NCBI GenBank assembly: GCA_014208095.1
Contig: JACHMT010000002.1
Coordinates: 1,550,001 to 1,614,000, forward strand
Direction of reading: 5' to 3'
Source: Actinospineispora eucalypti
Lineage (GTDB): Bacteria > Actinomycetota > Actinomycetes > Mycobacteriales > Pseudonocardiaceae
DNA: 64,000 nt
Shown here: in pieces, positions 42,610 to 51,862 of the stretch
Layout: the number at the start of each line of letters is the position of its first letter
Numbering within the stretch: the first letter of the stretch is position 1
The notes under the pieces: model-generated
Seen by the model: only the letters and a program-made list of their open reading frames with translations
What the model was told of the DNA's origin: nothing
Database searches by the model: none
Program-made: the position numbers and the translations under genes

Positions 42610-44112
42610 CTACTTGCCCGAGGCCACGAAGTGCGGGACAAGACCAGGAGCCGGCTCGGTCCACCGCTGGGTGACTACCTTCGCTCGCGTGTAGAACCGG
42701 TAGGCGTCGTGGTTGAGGCCGTCGTCGCCGAATCGAGAGTCCCCCCATCCCCCGAATCCGAACCAGGCGGTCGGAAGTGGGATGGGCACGTTGACGCCAA
42801 CGCTGCCGGTACTCACACCTCGGGTGAACCGCCGCGCGGCGGGCCCACTGGTGGTGAAGATCGATGAGCCGTTGCCGTAGGAGTTGGCGTTGACTATGTC
42901 GAGGGCTTGATCCAGGTCGTCGGCGCGCACAACGCTGAGCACCGGACCGAAGACCTCCTCTCGGTACAGCTCGCTCGCGACGTCCACGTGGTCGACCAAG
43001 CTGGGGCCGATGAAGTAGCCAGGGCCTGGGGCAGGTAGATCGCGACCGTCCACGACCAGCTGCCCTCCTTGCTCGGCCGCGCGCTGGAGCGCCCCACGGA
43101 CACGGTCGAGGGCGGCACCCGAAATCAGCGGACCCATGTCAGAGTCGGGCCCGGTACCGGGCCCGACTTTCAAGGAAGCGACCCGCTGGGCGGTCTTGGC
43201 GGTGAGCGTCTCCGCCGCCTCGCCGACGGCGACCGCAACGGTAACCGCCATGCAACGCTGTCCGGCAGCGCCGTAGGCGGCCGAGACCAGGGCGTCCGCC
43301 GCGGCATCGAGGTCGGCGTCGGGCAGCACGACCATGTGGTTCTTGGCACCGCCGAGAGCTTGGACCTTCTTGCCGGCCGCGGCCCCTCGCCGGTACACCT
43401 CCCGGGCAACCGGGGTCGAGCCGACGAACGACACCGCCGCGACGTCCGGGTGGTCCAGCAGTGCGTCGACCGCCTCCTTGCCGCCGTGGACAACGTTGAA
43501 CACGCCGTCGGGCAGGCCAGCGTCGTGCAGCAAGCGGGCCAGCCGCACTGGCACGGTGGGAGCCTGCTCGCTTGGCTTGAGGACGAAGGTGTTTCCGCAG
43601 GCGAGCGCGGCGCTGGACATCACCACCGGAATCATGGCCGGGAAGTTGAACGGGGTGATGCCGGCGCACACGCCCAGCGGTTGCCGGAACGAGTAGGTGT
43701 CTACGCCGCCGGCTACCTGGTCGGCGTACTCGCCCTTGAGCTGCTGGATGACCGAGAGGGCGACGTCAACAGCTTCGATCGAGCGAGCCAGTTCACCCCT
43801 GGCGTCCGCAAGCGTCTTGCCCTGCTCGCTGGTGATCAGCGAGGCCAACTCGTCGCTGTGCTCGAGCAGGAGTGCCCGGAACCGATGTAGCACCGCCGTC
43901 CGCGCGGTGGCCGGGGTGGCCGCCCAGGTCCCCGCCGCGGACCGAGCGTTGAGCACGGCTCTGCCCACGACGTCGGCGCCGCCCATTTCGACGGTCCCCA
44001 CCACGCGTCCGGTCGCCGGGTCACGAATCTCGGCGCGCGGACCGTCCGCCGGCGCCACCGCGGCGCCGGCGATCCAATGTGGCACCGCTTCGAGTGCTAG
44101 GTCGATGGTCAT
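42610..44112 (-). CDS. mmsA: methylmalonate-semialdehyde dehydrogenase (CoA-acylating)
   Basis: A 500-residue aldehyde dehydrogenase with GITPFNFPAMIPVVM, FVLKPSEQAP and the catalytic GAAGQRCMAVTV containing the Cys of the MmsA subgroup. These enzymes turn (methyl)malonate semialdehyde into propionyl-CoA or acetyl-CoA. AAGGAG precedes the ATG. It is likely the late step of the island's degradation route, feeding central metabolism. Confidence 0.9.
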   Translation of the reverse strand: MTIDLALEAVPHWIAGAAVAPADGPRAEIRDPATGRVVGTVEMGGADVVGRAVLNARSAAGTWAATPATARTAVLHRFRALLLEHSDELASLITSEQGKTLADARGELARSIEAVDVALSVIQQLKGEYADQVAGGVDTYSFRQPLGVCAGITPFNFPAMIPVVMSSAALACGNTFVLKPSEQAPTVPVRLARLLHDAGLPDGVFNVVHGGKEAVDALLDHPDVAAVSFVGSTPVAREVYRRGAAAGKKVQALGGAKNHMVVLPDADLDAAADALVSAAYGAAGQRCMAVTVAVAVGEAAETLTAKTAQRVASLKVGPGTGPDSDMGPLISGAALDRVRGALQRAAEQGGQLVVDGRDLPAPGPGYFIGPSLVDHVDVASELYREEVFGPVLSVVRADDLDQALDIVNANSYGNGSSIFTTSGPAARRFTRGVSTGSVGVNVPIPLPTAWFGFGGWGDSRFGDDGLNHDAYRFYTRAKVVTQRWTEPAPGLVPHFVASGK

Positions 44113-44144
44113 TGCTGCTCCTTGATCCCTCGTCCGAGGCTCGG

Positions 44145-44708
44145 TCAGGCCTTCACGTCGCGGGGATGGGTGAGCTCCGGGAAAATCTCCACGCCGTAAT
44201 TGACCCGGAGGTTCTCGGCCTCGGCCTGGAGCTGTTCCGGGGTCCGGAGCTCACGGTCCCGTGCGGAGTAGAAGTACTTGTCGATGCCCCCGTTGGGCTC
44301 GAAGCGGTCGACGTCCGGCCCGGGTACGAATACCACCAGGATGCGTGCCTGATCACCCACCACTTCGTAGGTGTGGCGCTCGTTCTTGCGCCCCCAGACG
44401 AACTGGCCCTTTTTGGCGCTGTACGAGCCTCTCTCGGTGTGAATCCTGATCTCACCATCCATGACGAAGAAACCTTCTTCCTCGCGGTGGTGGATGTGCC
44501 ATGCGGGCTCGGTGCCGCGCTTCCAGTCGGTCTCGATCACAATCAACTGGCCGTTGGTGGTCTCGCCGGTCGCGTGAATCCAGAAATCGACACCGGTCAT
44601 GAAGTCCCCGGTCATCGTGAAATTGATCTGGTCGCGGTGCGAAACGTAGCTCTCGCCATTGCGGGTATCAGCCGGTTGAACCTGCGCAACGTCCGATGTG
44701 GTCGCCAT
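44145..44708 (-). CDS. cupin-domain protein
   Basis: A 187-residue single-cupin protein. WHIHHREEEGFFVMDGEIRI is cupin motif 1 with its His/Glu metal ligands and GQFVWGRKNERHTYEVVG is motif 2. Such proteins are dioxygenases, isomerases or sensors. It is the first gene of the minus-strand catabolic block; the ATG follows GAGGAA. Confidence 0.85.
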   Translation of the reverse strand: MATTSDVAQVQPADTRNGESYVSHRDQINFTMTGDFMTGVDFWIHATGETTNGQLIVIETDWKRGTEPAWHIHHREEEGFFVMDGEIRIHTERGSYSAKKGQFVWGRKNERHTYEVVGDQARILVVFVPGPDVDRFEPNGGIDKYFYSARDRELRTPEQLQAEAENLRVNYGVEIFPELTHPRDVKA

Positions 44709-45039
44709 GGCATTCCTCCTCGTGTCGGTGCCGCGGCGACGGGCGAGGCCACGGCGTCTCCGGGGAGGAGGGTAGACGCACTGGCTAGTCTAGTCAACAG
44801 TGAGTCTAAAAATACTCGACAGACTGTCCACTCCAACTAAGATGCAGGTCAGCACCACCTTTCTGTACCGCTCCAAGCCTTCGGGCCGCACGTCCAGCAG
44901 ACCTCGACCCTCCGGGACCGCACCTGTCCGGGTCGCCTCCAGGAGTCGACATGCTGTTGAATCTAGCCGACATCTAGTGCATTATCGATCCGCCCGGGTT
45001 CAGGCGAGCATCCCGGCTACAGCCAACGGAGGCGACGAA
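44709..45039. promoter_or_regulatory. divergent promoter region of the catabolic island
   Basis: This 331-base gap separates the cupin gene (minus) from the SnoaL-like gene (plus). It is AT-richer than its flanks and contains an imperfect palindrome TGGCTAG-T-CTAGTCA at 44782-44796 (one mismatch), a candidate operator, with further CTAG-bearing motifs near 44960-44980. No gene is seen. Confidence 0.5.
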
Positions 45040-45540
45040 ATGAGCACGCACAGTGACAATCGCAAGGTGGTGGAGCAGTTCTGGGCGGCGCTGGACGACG
45101 GTCCGCCTCGCGGGGCCGAACTGGAATCGTGGAAGAACACCTTTGCGGACGACGGAGTGTGGGAGATGCCGTTCGCGGGTGCTCCCCTTCCCCGATCCAT
45201 CCCGGGCCGGCATCTGATCGGACACTTCGTCGACTGGTTCTTCTCCGCGGCGCCAGATCTGCACATCGTGTCGTCGATCGTGCATGAGACAACCGATCCG
45301 GAGCTGTTCATCCTGGAGCTGCGCGGCGAGGCGACTCTCACGCTGAACGGCAACACCTACGCAAACAACTACTGCACCCATATGCGTATCCGGAACGGAA
45401 AAATAGTGCTGTTCCGTGAGTACTTCGACCCCAACGAGGTCTTACGGGCCTTCGGGCGCGACGAAATCGCCAAGGGAATAGAACAGGTCATGGCCGCGGC
45501 TGGAATCCAGGCGGCCGCAACTCAGGAGGTTGGTCGATGA
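45040..45540 (+). CDS. SnoaL/NTF2-like protein
   Basis: A 166-residue NTF2-fold protein: VVEQFWAALDDGPP helix, FADDGVWEMPF strand and MRIRNGKIVLFREYFDPNEV near the end. The ATG at 45040 has GGAGG just upstream; a longer frame starting in the intergenic region is not used. It is coupled to the DUF3237 gene by an ATGA overlap. It could isomerise or hydrolyse a substrate of the island. Confidence 0.83.
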   Translation: MSTHSDNRKVVEQFWAALDDGPPRGAELESWKNTFADDGVWEMPFAGAPLPRSIPGRHLIGHFVDWFFSAAPDLHIVSSIVHETTDPELFILELRGEATLTLNGNTYANNYCTHMRIRNGKIVLFREYFDPNEVLRAFGRDEIAKGIEQVMAAAGIQAAATQEVGR

Positions 45541-45995
45541 GGCTCGTACCGGAACTCACCTACACCGCCCAGCTCAGCCCTCCGCAGGTTGTCGGCCCGG
45601 GCCCCTACGGTCTCCGCCAGGTCCTCGCGGTGTCCGGCGGCAAGGTCGAGGGCGAGAGGCTCAGCGGAACAGCGGGTGAAGGCGGCGGCGACTGGATGCT
45701 GGTGGGGGACGACGGGTTCGCTCGGCTCGATGTGCGCGGGCAGTTCCGCACCGACGACGGCGCGGTCATCTACCTGAGTTACCTCGGGCTTTTCGAGATG
45801 AACGACGTCGCGCTGGCCGCGATCACCGGAGGTGCCAGCAGCACCGACTACGGAGACAACTACTTCGTGACGACGCCGCGCCTGGAGTGCGGGGATCCAC
45901 GGTATGCGTGGGTGAACCAGAGCGTGTTCGTCGGGCAGGGACGCGTCCGGCCCGGTCCCACGGTGGAGTTCAGGGTCTTCCGGGTCGAGCCATGA
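45537..45995 (+). CDS. DUF3237 family protein
   Basis: A 152-residue beta-barrel protein of DUF3237: GGKVEGERLSGTAGEGGGDW near the middle and YAWVNQSVFVGQGR at the end. The function is unknown; homologues often lie near aromatic or steroid catabolic genes. Its ATG overlaps the preceding stop. Confidence 0.87.
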   Translation: MRLVPELTYTAQLSPPQVVGPGPYGLRQVLAVSGGKVEGERLSGTAGEGGGDWMLVGDDGFARLDVRGQFRTDDGAVIYLSYLGLFEMNDVALAAITGGASSTDYGDNYFVTTPRLECGDPRYAWVNQSVFVGQGRVRPGPTVEFRVFRVEP

Positions 45996-46066
45996 TCGAC
46001 CCAACCTGGCACCGGTTCTTCGACGCCGGAGCGAGGTCATTTCCCAGCAGGCGTCCGCGATCATGA
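45992..46066 (+). CDS. 24-codon ORF bridging two genes by ATGA overlaps
   Basis: The ATG overlaps the DUF3237 stop and the stop overlaps the ATG of the esterase gene. The peptide, beginning MIDPTWHRFFDAGAR, has no known family. It may serve only to hand ribosomes on to the esterase gene, which has no good ribosome site of its own. Confidence 0.35.
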   Translation: MIDPTWHRFFDAGARSFPSRRPRS

Positions 46067-47025
46067 GTTCGCTGCATCCCCAGGTTCAACAACTAGTCGC
46101 GGCATTGGCCACGAAACCCCCCGCGGCCCCCTGGGAAGTTTCGATCACCGCGTATCGGGAAGCGGGTGAAAGGCTCGCGGTTCTGGCGGGCCTACCCGAC
46201 GACGGATGTGCGGTGACGGAACTGGCCATCCCTGTCCGCCGCGGGTCGGTCAACGCCCGTCACTATCGTCCCCCCGGCGAGAGCGTGGGCCCGGCAGTGG
46301 TTTATCTGCACGGCGGTGGGTTCGTGCGGGGCAGCCTCGACAGCCACGACCGACTCTGCCGGGCTCTGTGCATGCGAGGCGGGCTGGGTGTGGTGTCCGT
46401 CGCCTACCGCCTGGCACCGGAGAATCAGTTCCCAGCCGCTCACAACGACGCATTCGATGCCCTTCGTTGGGTCAGCCAGCACGCCGGCGAGCTCATGATC
46501 GATCCAACCGCGCTCGCGGTCGCCGGGGACTCGTCAGGAGGCGCGCTGGCAGCGGCGACGGCACTGGCCACCCGAAGCGTCGGCCCACCGCTCAAGGCCC
46601 AAGGCCTGCTGTGTCCCGCGCTCGACGCCACCATGAGCAGCGGATCGGTAGATCGCTATCACGCCGGCCCGCTCCTCACCCGCGAAGGACTCGCCTGGTC
46701 CTACGACCAGTACGTCCCTGACGCCGGCGACCGGCGATCAGCCCAAGTCTCGCCGTTGTTCGAGGAGACTCTCGCGGCCGCGCCGCCCGCAATCATCATC
46801 AGCGCCCAGATCGACCCGGTGGCGGACGACGCACGTCGGTACGCCGAGGCCCTCGCCACGGCAGGGGTCGCCGTCAAGGCGCGCGAGTACGCCGGCATGC
46901 CTCATAGCTTCATGCTGCTCGCCGGCGTGCTCGAAGACGGCGAGCATGCCCTCACCGCGTTCGCTAACGACTTGGCGGAGCTTGTGAAATCGGGCCGAGC
47001 CGGTCCGGGGCCTTGCGCTAGTTAG
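46063..47025 (+). CDS. alpha/beta-hydrolase of the HSL (hormone-sensitive lipase) family
   Basis: A 320-residue esterase with VVYLHGGGFVRGS (oxyanion hole), the nucleophile motif VAGDSSGGALAAA and a C-terminal GMPHSFMLL with the catalytic His. It should hydrolyse short esters or lactones. It closes the plus-strand arm of the catabolic island. Confidence 0.9.
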   Translation: MSSLHPQVQQLVAALATKPPAAPWEVSITAYREAGERLAVLAGLPDDGCAVTELAIPVRRGSVNARHYRPPGESVGPAVVYLHGGGFVRGSLDSHDRLCRALCMRGGLGVVSVAYRLAPENQFPAAHNDAFDALRWVSQHAGELMIDPTALAVAGDSSGGALAAATALATRSVGPPLKAQGLLCPALDATMSSGSVDRYHAGPLLTREGLAWSYDQYVPDAGDRRSAQVSPLFEETLAAAPPAIIISAQIDPVADDARRYAEALATAGVAVKAREYAGMPHSFMLLAGVLEDGEHALTAFANDLAELVKSGRAGPGPCAS

Positions 47026-47061
47026 ATCTCCTCGGCAAGATCCGACCGACTCAGCCGCTCT

Positions 47062-48117
47062 TTAGCCCGTGACCACGAATTCGGCGCCGGCGGCCAGTGC
47101 TACCTCGGGGCCGAAGAGTCTGGCCGGGGTGAACGCGCCGGGGCGGCCCTCGCCCTTGGCCAGGCGCAGGGCAACCTCGGTGACGGCGCCGACCGTGAAC
47201 TCCATGCCCTCGCCGGTGCGCAGCCAGCCCTCACGCACGCGACCGGACGGCCATTCGACTCGGGCGCGGCCCCAGGACGATCGGCGTGGGCGTTCCTTGG
47301 CCGTGGTCGCCGTGATGCGGGCGAGCCGCCGGGTGGCGAAGCCGGCCAGGCCGGGCAACCGCAGCGCGGCACCGATCGCCGGCAGAGCCGCTCGGACGGC
47401 CGGGTTGGCCGGGGCGAGAGTCGAGGCGCCGATCACCGACGGGGCACCGCTGGCCTGCCAGGCCGCAAAGAGCTCGCCACTGGCCAGGGACGCGGTGGTG
47501 ACCACGTCGCCGTCGGGGGTGGTCAACCGTTCGGCGGCACCGCCGGCCAGGGTGCGCACCATCCGGCCGTGTCGCACCTCTCGGCCGCCGTCGAGCAACG
47601 CGTGCACGATGGTGGCCGCCAGGGCTTCGCCGAGGGCGCCGGGTTCGGTCGCGACCGACGCGATGGCATCGACGCGGACTCGTGAAGGCTTTTCCTCGTC
47701 CGCCAGCAGATGCAGCAGGATGCTCTCGGTCGCGAGCACACCGAAGCCCGCCCCGGAAACCAGCGTGCGACCGGTCGCCGCCGCTTCCCGGTCCATGTCG
47801 TGGAGCAGCTCGAACGTGCTCAGCTCGTTGGCGACGTCGACGTAGTGGGTGCCTGGCGGGCAGGCCCGCGCGACCCGCGGCGCCGTGACCGCGAACGGGC
47901 CCACCGTGTTGATCACGACGGCCGGCGCCTCGGTGGCCAGCCGCGCGCAGACCTCGTCGAGCGAGCCGGTCACCGCCCGGGCGTCCGGACTCACCTGGGT
48001 CAGCCGCTCCCGGCCGCGGCCGGTCACCACCACCTCGGCGCCGGCCTGCCGCAGACGCTCGGCGGCCTCCCGGCCGACCCGCCCGGTCGCGCCGAGCACC
48101 CAGATCTCACCCGTCAT
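47062..48117 (-). CDS. saccharopine dehydrogenase-like NAD(P)-binding protein
   Basis: A 351-residue protein with an N-terminal Rossmann fold (IWVLGATGRVGREAAERL) and the family motif VINTVGPFAVTAPRVARAC followed by HYVDVANE. Homologues are poorly characterised oxidoreductases. The ATG at 48117 has GGAGG just upstream. It is divergent from a TetR gene, and the palindrome between them suggests it is the repressor's target. Confidence 0.83.
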   Translation of the reverse strand: MTGEIWVLGATGRVGREAAERLRQAGAEVVVTGRGRERLTQVSPDARAVTGSLDEVCARLATEAPAVVINTVGPFAVTAPRVARACPPGTHYVDVANELSTFELLHDMDREAAATGRTLVSGAGFGVLATESILLHLLADEEKPSRVRVDAIASVATEPGALGEALAATIVHALLDGGREVRHGRMVRTLAGGAAERLTTPDGDVVTTASLASGELFAAWQASGAPSVIGASTLAPANPAVRAALPAIGAALRLPGLAGFATRRLARITATTAKERPRRSSWGRARVEWPSGRVREGWLRTGEGMEFTVGAVTEVALRLAKGEGRPGAFTPARLFGPEVALAAGAEFVVTG

Positions 48118-48165
48118 GTTCGCCTCCACCGGCCATGGCACGTCATGTCATCACGAACGTAGAGT

Positions 48166-48182
48166 ACGACACGACGTGTCGT
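48166..48182. promoter_or_regulatory. perfect 17-bp palindrome, probable TetR operator
   Basis: ACGACACG-A-CGTGTCGT lies between the divergent genes, 17 bases upstream of the TetR start. Its length and place are typical of a TetR operator controlling both directions. Confidence 0.7.
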
Positions 48183-48198
48183 CACTAGAATTCGCCGT

Positions 48199-48777
48199 AT
48201 GGGTCGATGGCAACCGGGTGCGCGAGAACGACTCGAGCAGGCCGCGCTCGATCTCTTCCTCGAGCAGGGCTTCACCGAGACCACCGTGCCCCAGATCACG
48301 GCGCGGGCCGGTCTCACCACCCGTACGTTCTTCCGGCACTTCGCCGACAAGCGTGAGGTGCTGTTCGCCGGCGAGGAGCTGGTGCCCGAGCAGGTGGCCC
48401 ACCTCATGGCCCAAGCACCACAGTCGCTCGGCCCGATGGAACTGATCACCAAGGGCCTCGCCCCCACCGCTGCCGAGATCTTCCAGGGCCGCGGCCTCGA
48501 CTACCTACTACGCCGACGGGCCGCGATCGATGCCGAACCCGCCCTGCATGAGCGCGAGCTGCGCAAGTTCTCCCTGATGTCGAAGGCCCTGGAGCAAGGC
48601 TTCCGCGACCGCGGCATCGACGACCTGACCGCCCAGCTTGCGGCCGAGATCGCCGTGACCACGTTGCGGATAGCGGTGACCCGCTGGCTCAACCAGCACG
48701 GCGACCCCGACCTCCCGACGACCATCAACCAGACCCTGGCGGCGATCAGACACCTGGCGAACACGCCGTCGGCTTAG
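48199..48777 (+). CDS. TetR-family regulator
   Basis: A 192-residue TetR protein with the HTH TTVPQITARAGLTTRTFFRHF and a short all-helical ligand domain. It probably represses itself and the saccharopine-dehydrogenase-like gene through the palindrome at 48166-48182. Its ligand is unknown. Confidence 0.9.
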   Translation: MGRWQPGARERLEQAALDLFLEQGFTETTVPQITARAGLTTRTFFRHFADKREVLFAGEELVPEQVAHLMAQAPQSLGPMELITKGLAPTAAEIFQGRGLDYLLRRRAAIDAEPALHERELRKFSLMSKALEQGFRDRGIDDLTAQLAAEIAVTTLRIAVTRWLNQHGDPDLPTTINQTLAAIRHLANTPSA

Positions 48778-48884
48778 GGCTTCTTAACCAACGGGCTGAG
48801 GACAAGCTCCCGCATCGGGAACCGCGTCGGCAGGCTCATCATGGCAGTCATGATCAGGACCTGGCTGATCGGCGAAACCGGCTC
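48774..48884 (-). pseudogene. possible C-terminal remnant of a short-chain dehydrogenase
   Basis: About 36 residues ending MSLPTRFPMRELVLSPLV resemble the last strand of SDR enzymes, with no upstream domain left. The rest of the 417-base gap up to 49194 shows only short frames that I do not recognise. Confidence 0.25.
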
Positions 48885-49194
48885 ATTTCGCGCCGGCCAT
48901 CCGCCTGTAGGCCGGATACAGGCCGCCACGCCGGATCGCCCAGCACCCTCAACGTCTACCGCGCGTTGGTGGACCGTAACTGCGGGCGCGCGGTCGCGGC
49001 GGAGTATGCCGGTCACAGGGCGGCGATCTGCACTGCCGTCGCCCCTGACGAGGTCTTCACCGTGCGCACGTACGCCACAACGCGCCAGCCTATGGACCCC
49101 GGCTAGTGCGCAAGATCAGGCCGCCCAACCAGCAAACCCGCCGGTCACAGCGGTACGCCCCCTCGACACCGGCCCCAGTGAGAAAGCCAGGTCG

Positions 49195-50145
49195 TTAGGG
49201 TGCGCCCCCGACGTCGGGTCCCTGGTAGCCGAGTTTTGATGTCTCGTCCATGCCGACCTCGTAGTCGATGCCGTCGCCGATGGTGTTGTGGTTGACCAGG
49301 GCGTTGGTCGACTTGTTCTGGAACGCGAAGGCTTTGGGTTTCGCCCCTTCGATCTCGTTGTCGGTGGCCTCGACCCGGGTCACGTCGTCGATCATCAGGG
49401 CCTGGTCGGCGTGGTTCTCGCAGTAGTTGTTGCGGAAGTAGAAGTTGCTCGAGGCGCCGACCCCGGAACCGTCCCCGGCGGAGCTGTTCGGCCCCTCCGC
49501 CATGAGGCAGATGTTGCTGATCCGTTCGCAGCGGTTGTCCGCGATCTGGATCTGTTCGCTGGCCACGTTGTCCTCGTCTGTGGCGAAGGTCTGCATGCAG
49601 TCGGCATGCGCGCCGCCCAGGTGCACGGTGTCCCGGATGGTGTTGTGCGTGATGGTGATGTTCTTGCCGAAGAACCGCAGGCCGTCCCCGTCCTTCCCTC
49701 GGGGGCTGAGCACCGTGTTGTTCTCGAACGTGATGAAGTTGCCGCGCAGCGAGGCGCCCGGCCCGATGGGCCGCACGAGGTTGACGCCGCTGATCTGCAC
49801 GTAGTTGGCCTGCACGCTCAGCCCGCGGAGAATGGTGCGGCCGTCGCCGACCAGCTCGATCGGCTTGCCCACCGTGCCGGACCGCTTCAGCACCAGGCGC
49901 TTGCCGTGCAGGTCGCCGATCAGGCAGATCCGGGTCCCGGGCTTCGCCTCATCCATGGCCCGATCCATCTGCTCGGTGTCGGTCACCGTCTGCGCGCACT
50001 GCTTGGGCGCGGGCAGCGGCCGGATCGCGCCCCGGCCATCGGAAGCGGTGTGCGCGGGCAGCACGGGTCTGGGCCCCCCGCCGCACCCGGCGAGCACCGC
50101 TAGGCACAGCGGCACGACCAGAGTCGAGATCAGCGAGCGCCTCAT
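49195..50145 (-). CDS. secreted lipoprotein with right-handed beta-helix repeats
   Basis: A 316-residue protein with a lipoprotein signal (LVVPLCLAVLAGCGGG). The body has repeated short strands with Asn/Ile ladders (FITFENNTVLS, ITITHNTIRDT, IQIADNRCERI, FYFRNNYCENH), typical of right-handed beta-helix carbohydrate-binding or lyase folds. The GAxADCMQTF and DNxC segments may form the active face. The ATG at 50145 overlaps the stop of the upstream membrane protein (ATGA). A cell-surface polysaccharide role is likely. Confidence 0.8.
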   Translation of the reverse strand: MRRSLISTLVVPLCLAVLAGCGGGPRPVLPAHTASDGRGAIRPLPAPKQCAQTVTDTEQMDRAMDEAKPGTRICLIGDLHGKRLVLKRSGTVGKPIELVGDGRTILRGLSVQANYVQISGVNLVRPIGPGASLRGNFITFENNTVLSPRGKDGDGLRFFGKNITITHNTIRDTVHLGGAHADCMQTFATDEDNVASEQIQIADNRCERISNICLMAEGPNSSAGDGSGVGASSNFYFRNNYCENHADQALMIDDVTRVEATDNEIEGAKPKAFAFQNKSTNALVNHNTIGDGIDYEVGMDETSKLGYQGPDVGGAP

Positions 50146-50993
50146 TCCTCGCTCCCCCACAGCCCGATGATCACCACGTAGAGCATCAGGCCCGACCACA
50201 GCCCGCTGATCACGCCCAGGTACATGGCCGGAGCGGCCATGCGGGAGATGTTCGCCATCGACCGCGCCACGATGTGCAGCAACGCACCCGCCGCCAGCCC
50301 AGACAGCCCGATCTGCGCAAGCTCGTCGGACAGGAAGGTGCCGAGTACCGCGGCCCCGAAGACCGGCGCGGCGGCCAGCAGCGCCACCCGCGCCACCAGG
50401 CCACCCGGTCCGGTGGGCGCGTTCGCCGGTCGGGCGGCCCCCAGATCCATGCCGGCCAGCAACGCCTGCAACCCCACGCCCAGCGCGAGCACGATGGTCA
50501 GCGCGGTTTGCTTGTCGTCCCCGTAAGAGCCGATGGCCAGCGCGGCGAGCGCGCCGGACAGCCCGATCCCGATCGCCATGTGGTCGACCCGGCGGACGGT
50601 GTGCCGCACGCCCACCGGGAGCGCGACGGTGGGCATGGTCGCGATGTTGCCACCGACGGGCGGCGCCGGCGGCGTGCTCACCGGCGCACCATTACCCGTC
50701 CAAACCCGCGCCTGCCAGTACGGCAGCAGGAACCCGAGCAGCAGCGCCCCGAGCAGCATGCCGGCGTTGCTGGCCACCTCGCCGAGGTCCGCCATATCGT
50801 CCCGGAATTGCTCGAGGACGACACCGACCGGTACGAACCCCTGCCGCATAACTGCCCAGACCAGAAATAACAATCCGCCGCTGAGCGCTGCTCGCGGGAG
50901 GAACCCCGGGGGCTTTCTCCGCTTGAGGAACAACCCCGGTAGCACCGCGAGCGCCGCGATCAACGACACGGCGAGCACGCCTTCTTCGGACAT
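50142..50993 (-). CDS. polytopic membrane protein
   Basis: A 283-residue protein with about eight hydrophobic segments (for example GMLLGALLLGFLLPYW and IGLSGLAAGALLHIVARSM). The layout faintly recalls ZIP metal transporters, but the metal-binding HN and HExxE residues are missing, so I do not assign that function. It is translationally coupled to the beta-helix lipoprotein, pointing to a joint envelope role. A perfect 20-base palindrome lies 46 bases upstream. Confidence 0.75.
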   Translation of the reverse strand: MSEEGVLAVSLIAALAVLPGLFLKRRKPPGFLPRAALSGGLLFLVWAVMRQGFVPVGVVLEQFRDDMADLGEVASNAGMLLGALLLGFLLPYWQARVWTGNGAPVSTPPAPPVGGNIATMPTVALPVGVRHTVRRVDHMAIGIGLSGALAALAIGSYGDDKQTALTIVLALGVGLQALLAGMDLGAARPANAPTGPGGLVARVALLAAAPVFGAAVLGTFLSDELAQIGLSGLAAGALLHIVARSMANISRMAAPAMYLGVISGLWSGLMLYVVIIGLWGSEE

Positions 50994-51038
50994 TTCCCCA
51001 CCCGTTGAGTGCTTGTTAAGAAATTGAATAACCAGCGT

Positions 51039-51058
51039 CAGCTCGGCATGCCGAGCTG
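51039..51058. promoter_or_regulatory. perfect 20-bp palindrome upstream of the membrane-protein gene
   Basis: CAGCTCGGCATGCCGAGCTG is self-complementary over all 20 bases and lies in the likely promoter of the minus-strand operon. It could be a repressor site; as a loop-less palindrome it is a poor terminator. Confidence 0.6.
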
Positions 51059-51468
51059 GATATTGGGGAGCATAATCAATGCCAAAAAAGCCTGGCGCGG
51101 CGGATGGTTAAACGGGTTCACGGCCGTTATTCCAGATCACACCACGATCACGGCGACACGATCAGCGGTGGGACCACTTGCTGGCGGGGCATCCGTGCGT
51201 TCGGCGAAACGCGGGCACGCTCATCCGATGCCCGCTGCGCTCCCTCCGCGGTCACTGAGCCCGTCAGTCCCGCCCCAGGCGTGGGTTCGCGCCCGGTGGC
51301 CACACCGGTGACCAGGCCCTCGGTGCCGCCGCCATGGTGAGTGCGGGCTAGCTCGAGGCAGACCAGGAACCGCGCGGGAAGCGAGTGCTGGGTCGCCGCG
51401 ACCGAGGCAGCGTCTCCACCAACTGCTCGCCCGGGAGTTCACGCCGCCATTCGGTGAGTACGTGAGGG

Positions 51469-51610
51469 ATCCGGATGGCCAAGTCCGACCTGGCCGCCCG
51501 CCCGATCTAATGCCCGCACCCGAGACTCGGTCGAAGCCCACCCGACCATCGTGTTCGCCGCCCTCGCCGTCTCCCACTGGACCGAGCACACCATCACCGC
51601 CGCCGACCCG
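51469..51610 (+). pseudogene. IS4/IS1634-like transposase C-terminal remnant
   Basis: Translated pieces MAKSDLAARPI and, after a one-base frameshift, ARTRDSVEAHPTIVFAALAV, then SHWTEH, match the conserved C-terminal segment of IS1634/IS4-type transposases (MSKSDLxARPIYHRxRDSIEAHLTIVFAALA). The rest of the element is gone and the frame is broken. Confidence 0.6.
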
Positions 51611-51862
51611 CCTACCCGCCGACGCCCACACCGCCCTCGAAGCCATCCGCACCCATTACGGAGGGCACTAAATCGAGCCAACTCGGGCCGACCAGCTAGC
51701 CAGCTGGCCCAGGTGAGGCTCACTCGATGGCACGACGCTTAGGCGGTTCTCTCACCGCGTCCCCACACCGCGCTATGGCCGGGCGTAAGAGTTGGCCATG
51801 GCGGAGTTACCGAACGCAGTACAACTCGTGCTGGCCGGGTTCACCGGACTGGCCGGGTAGGC

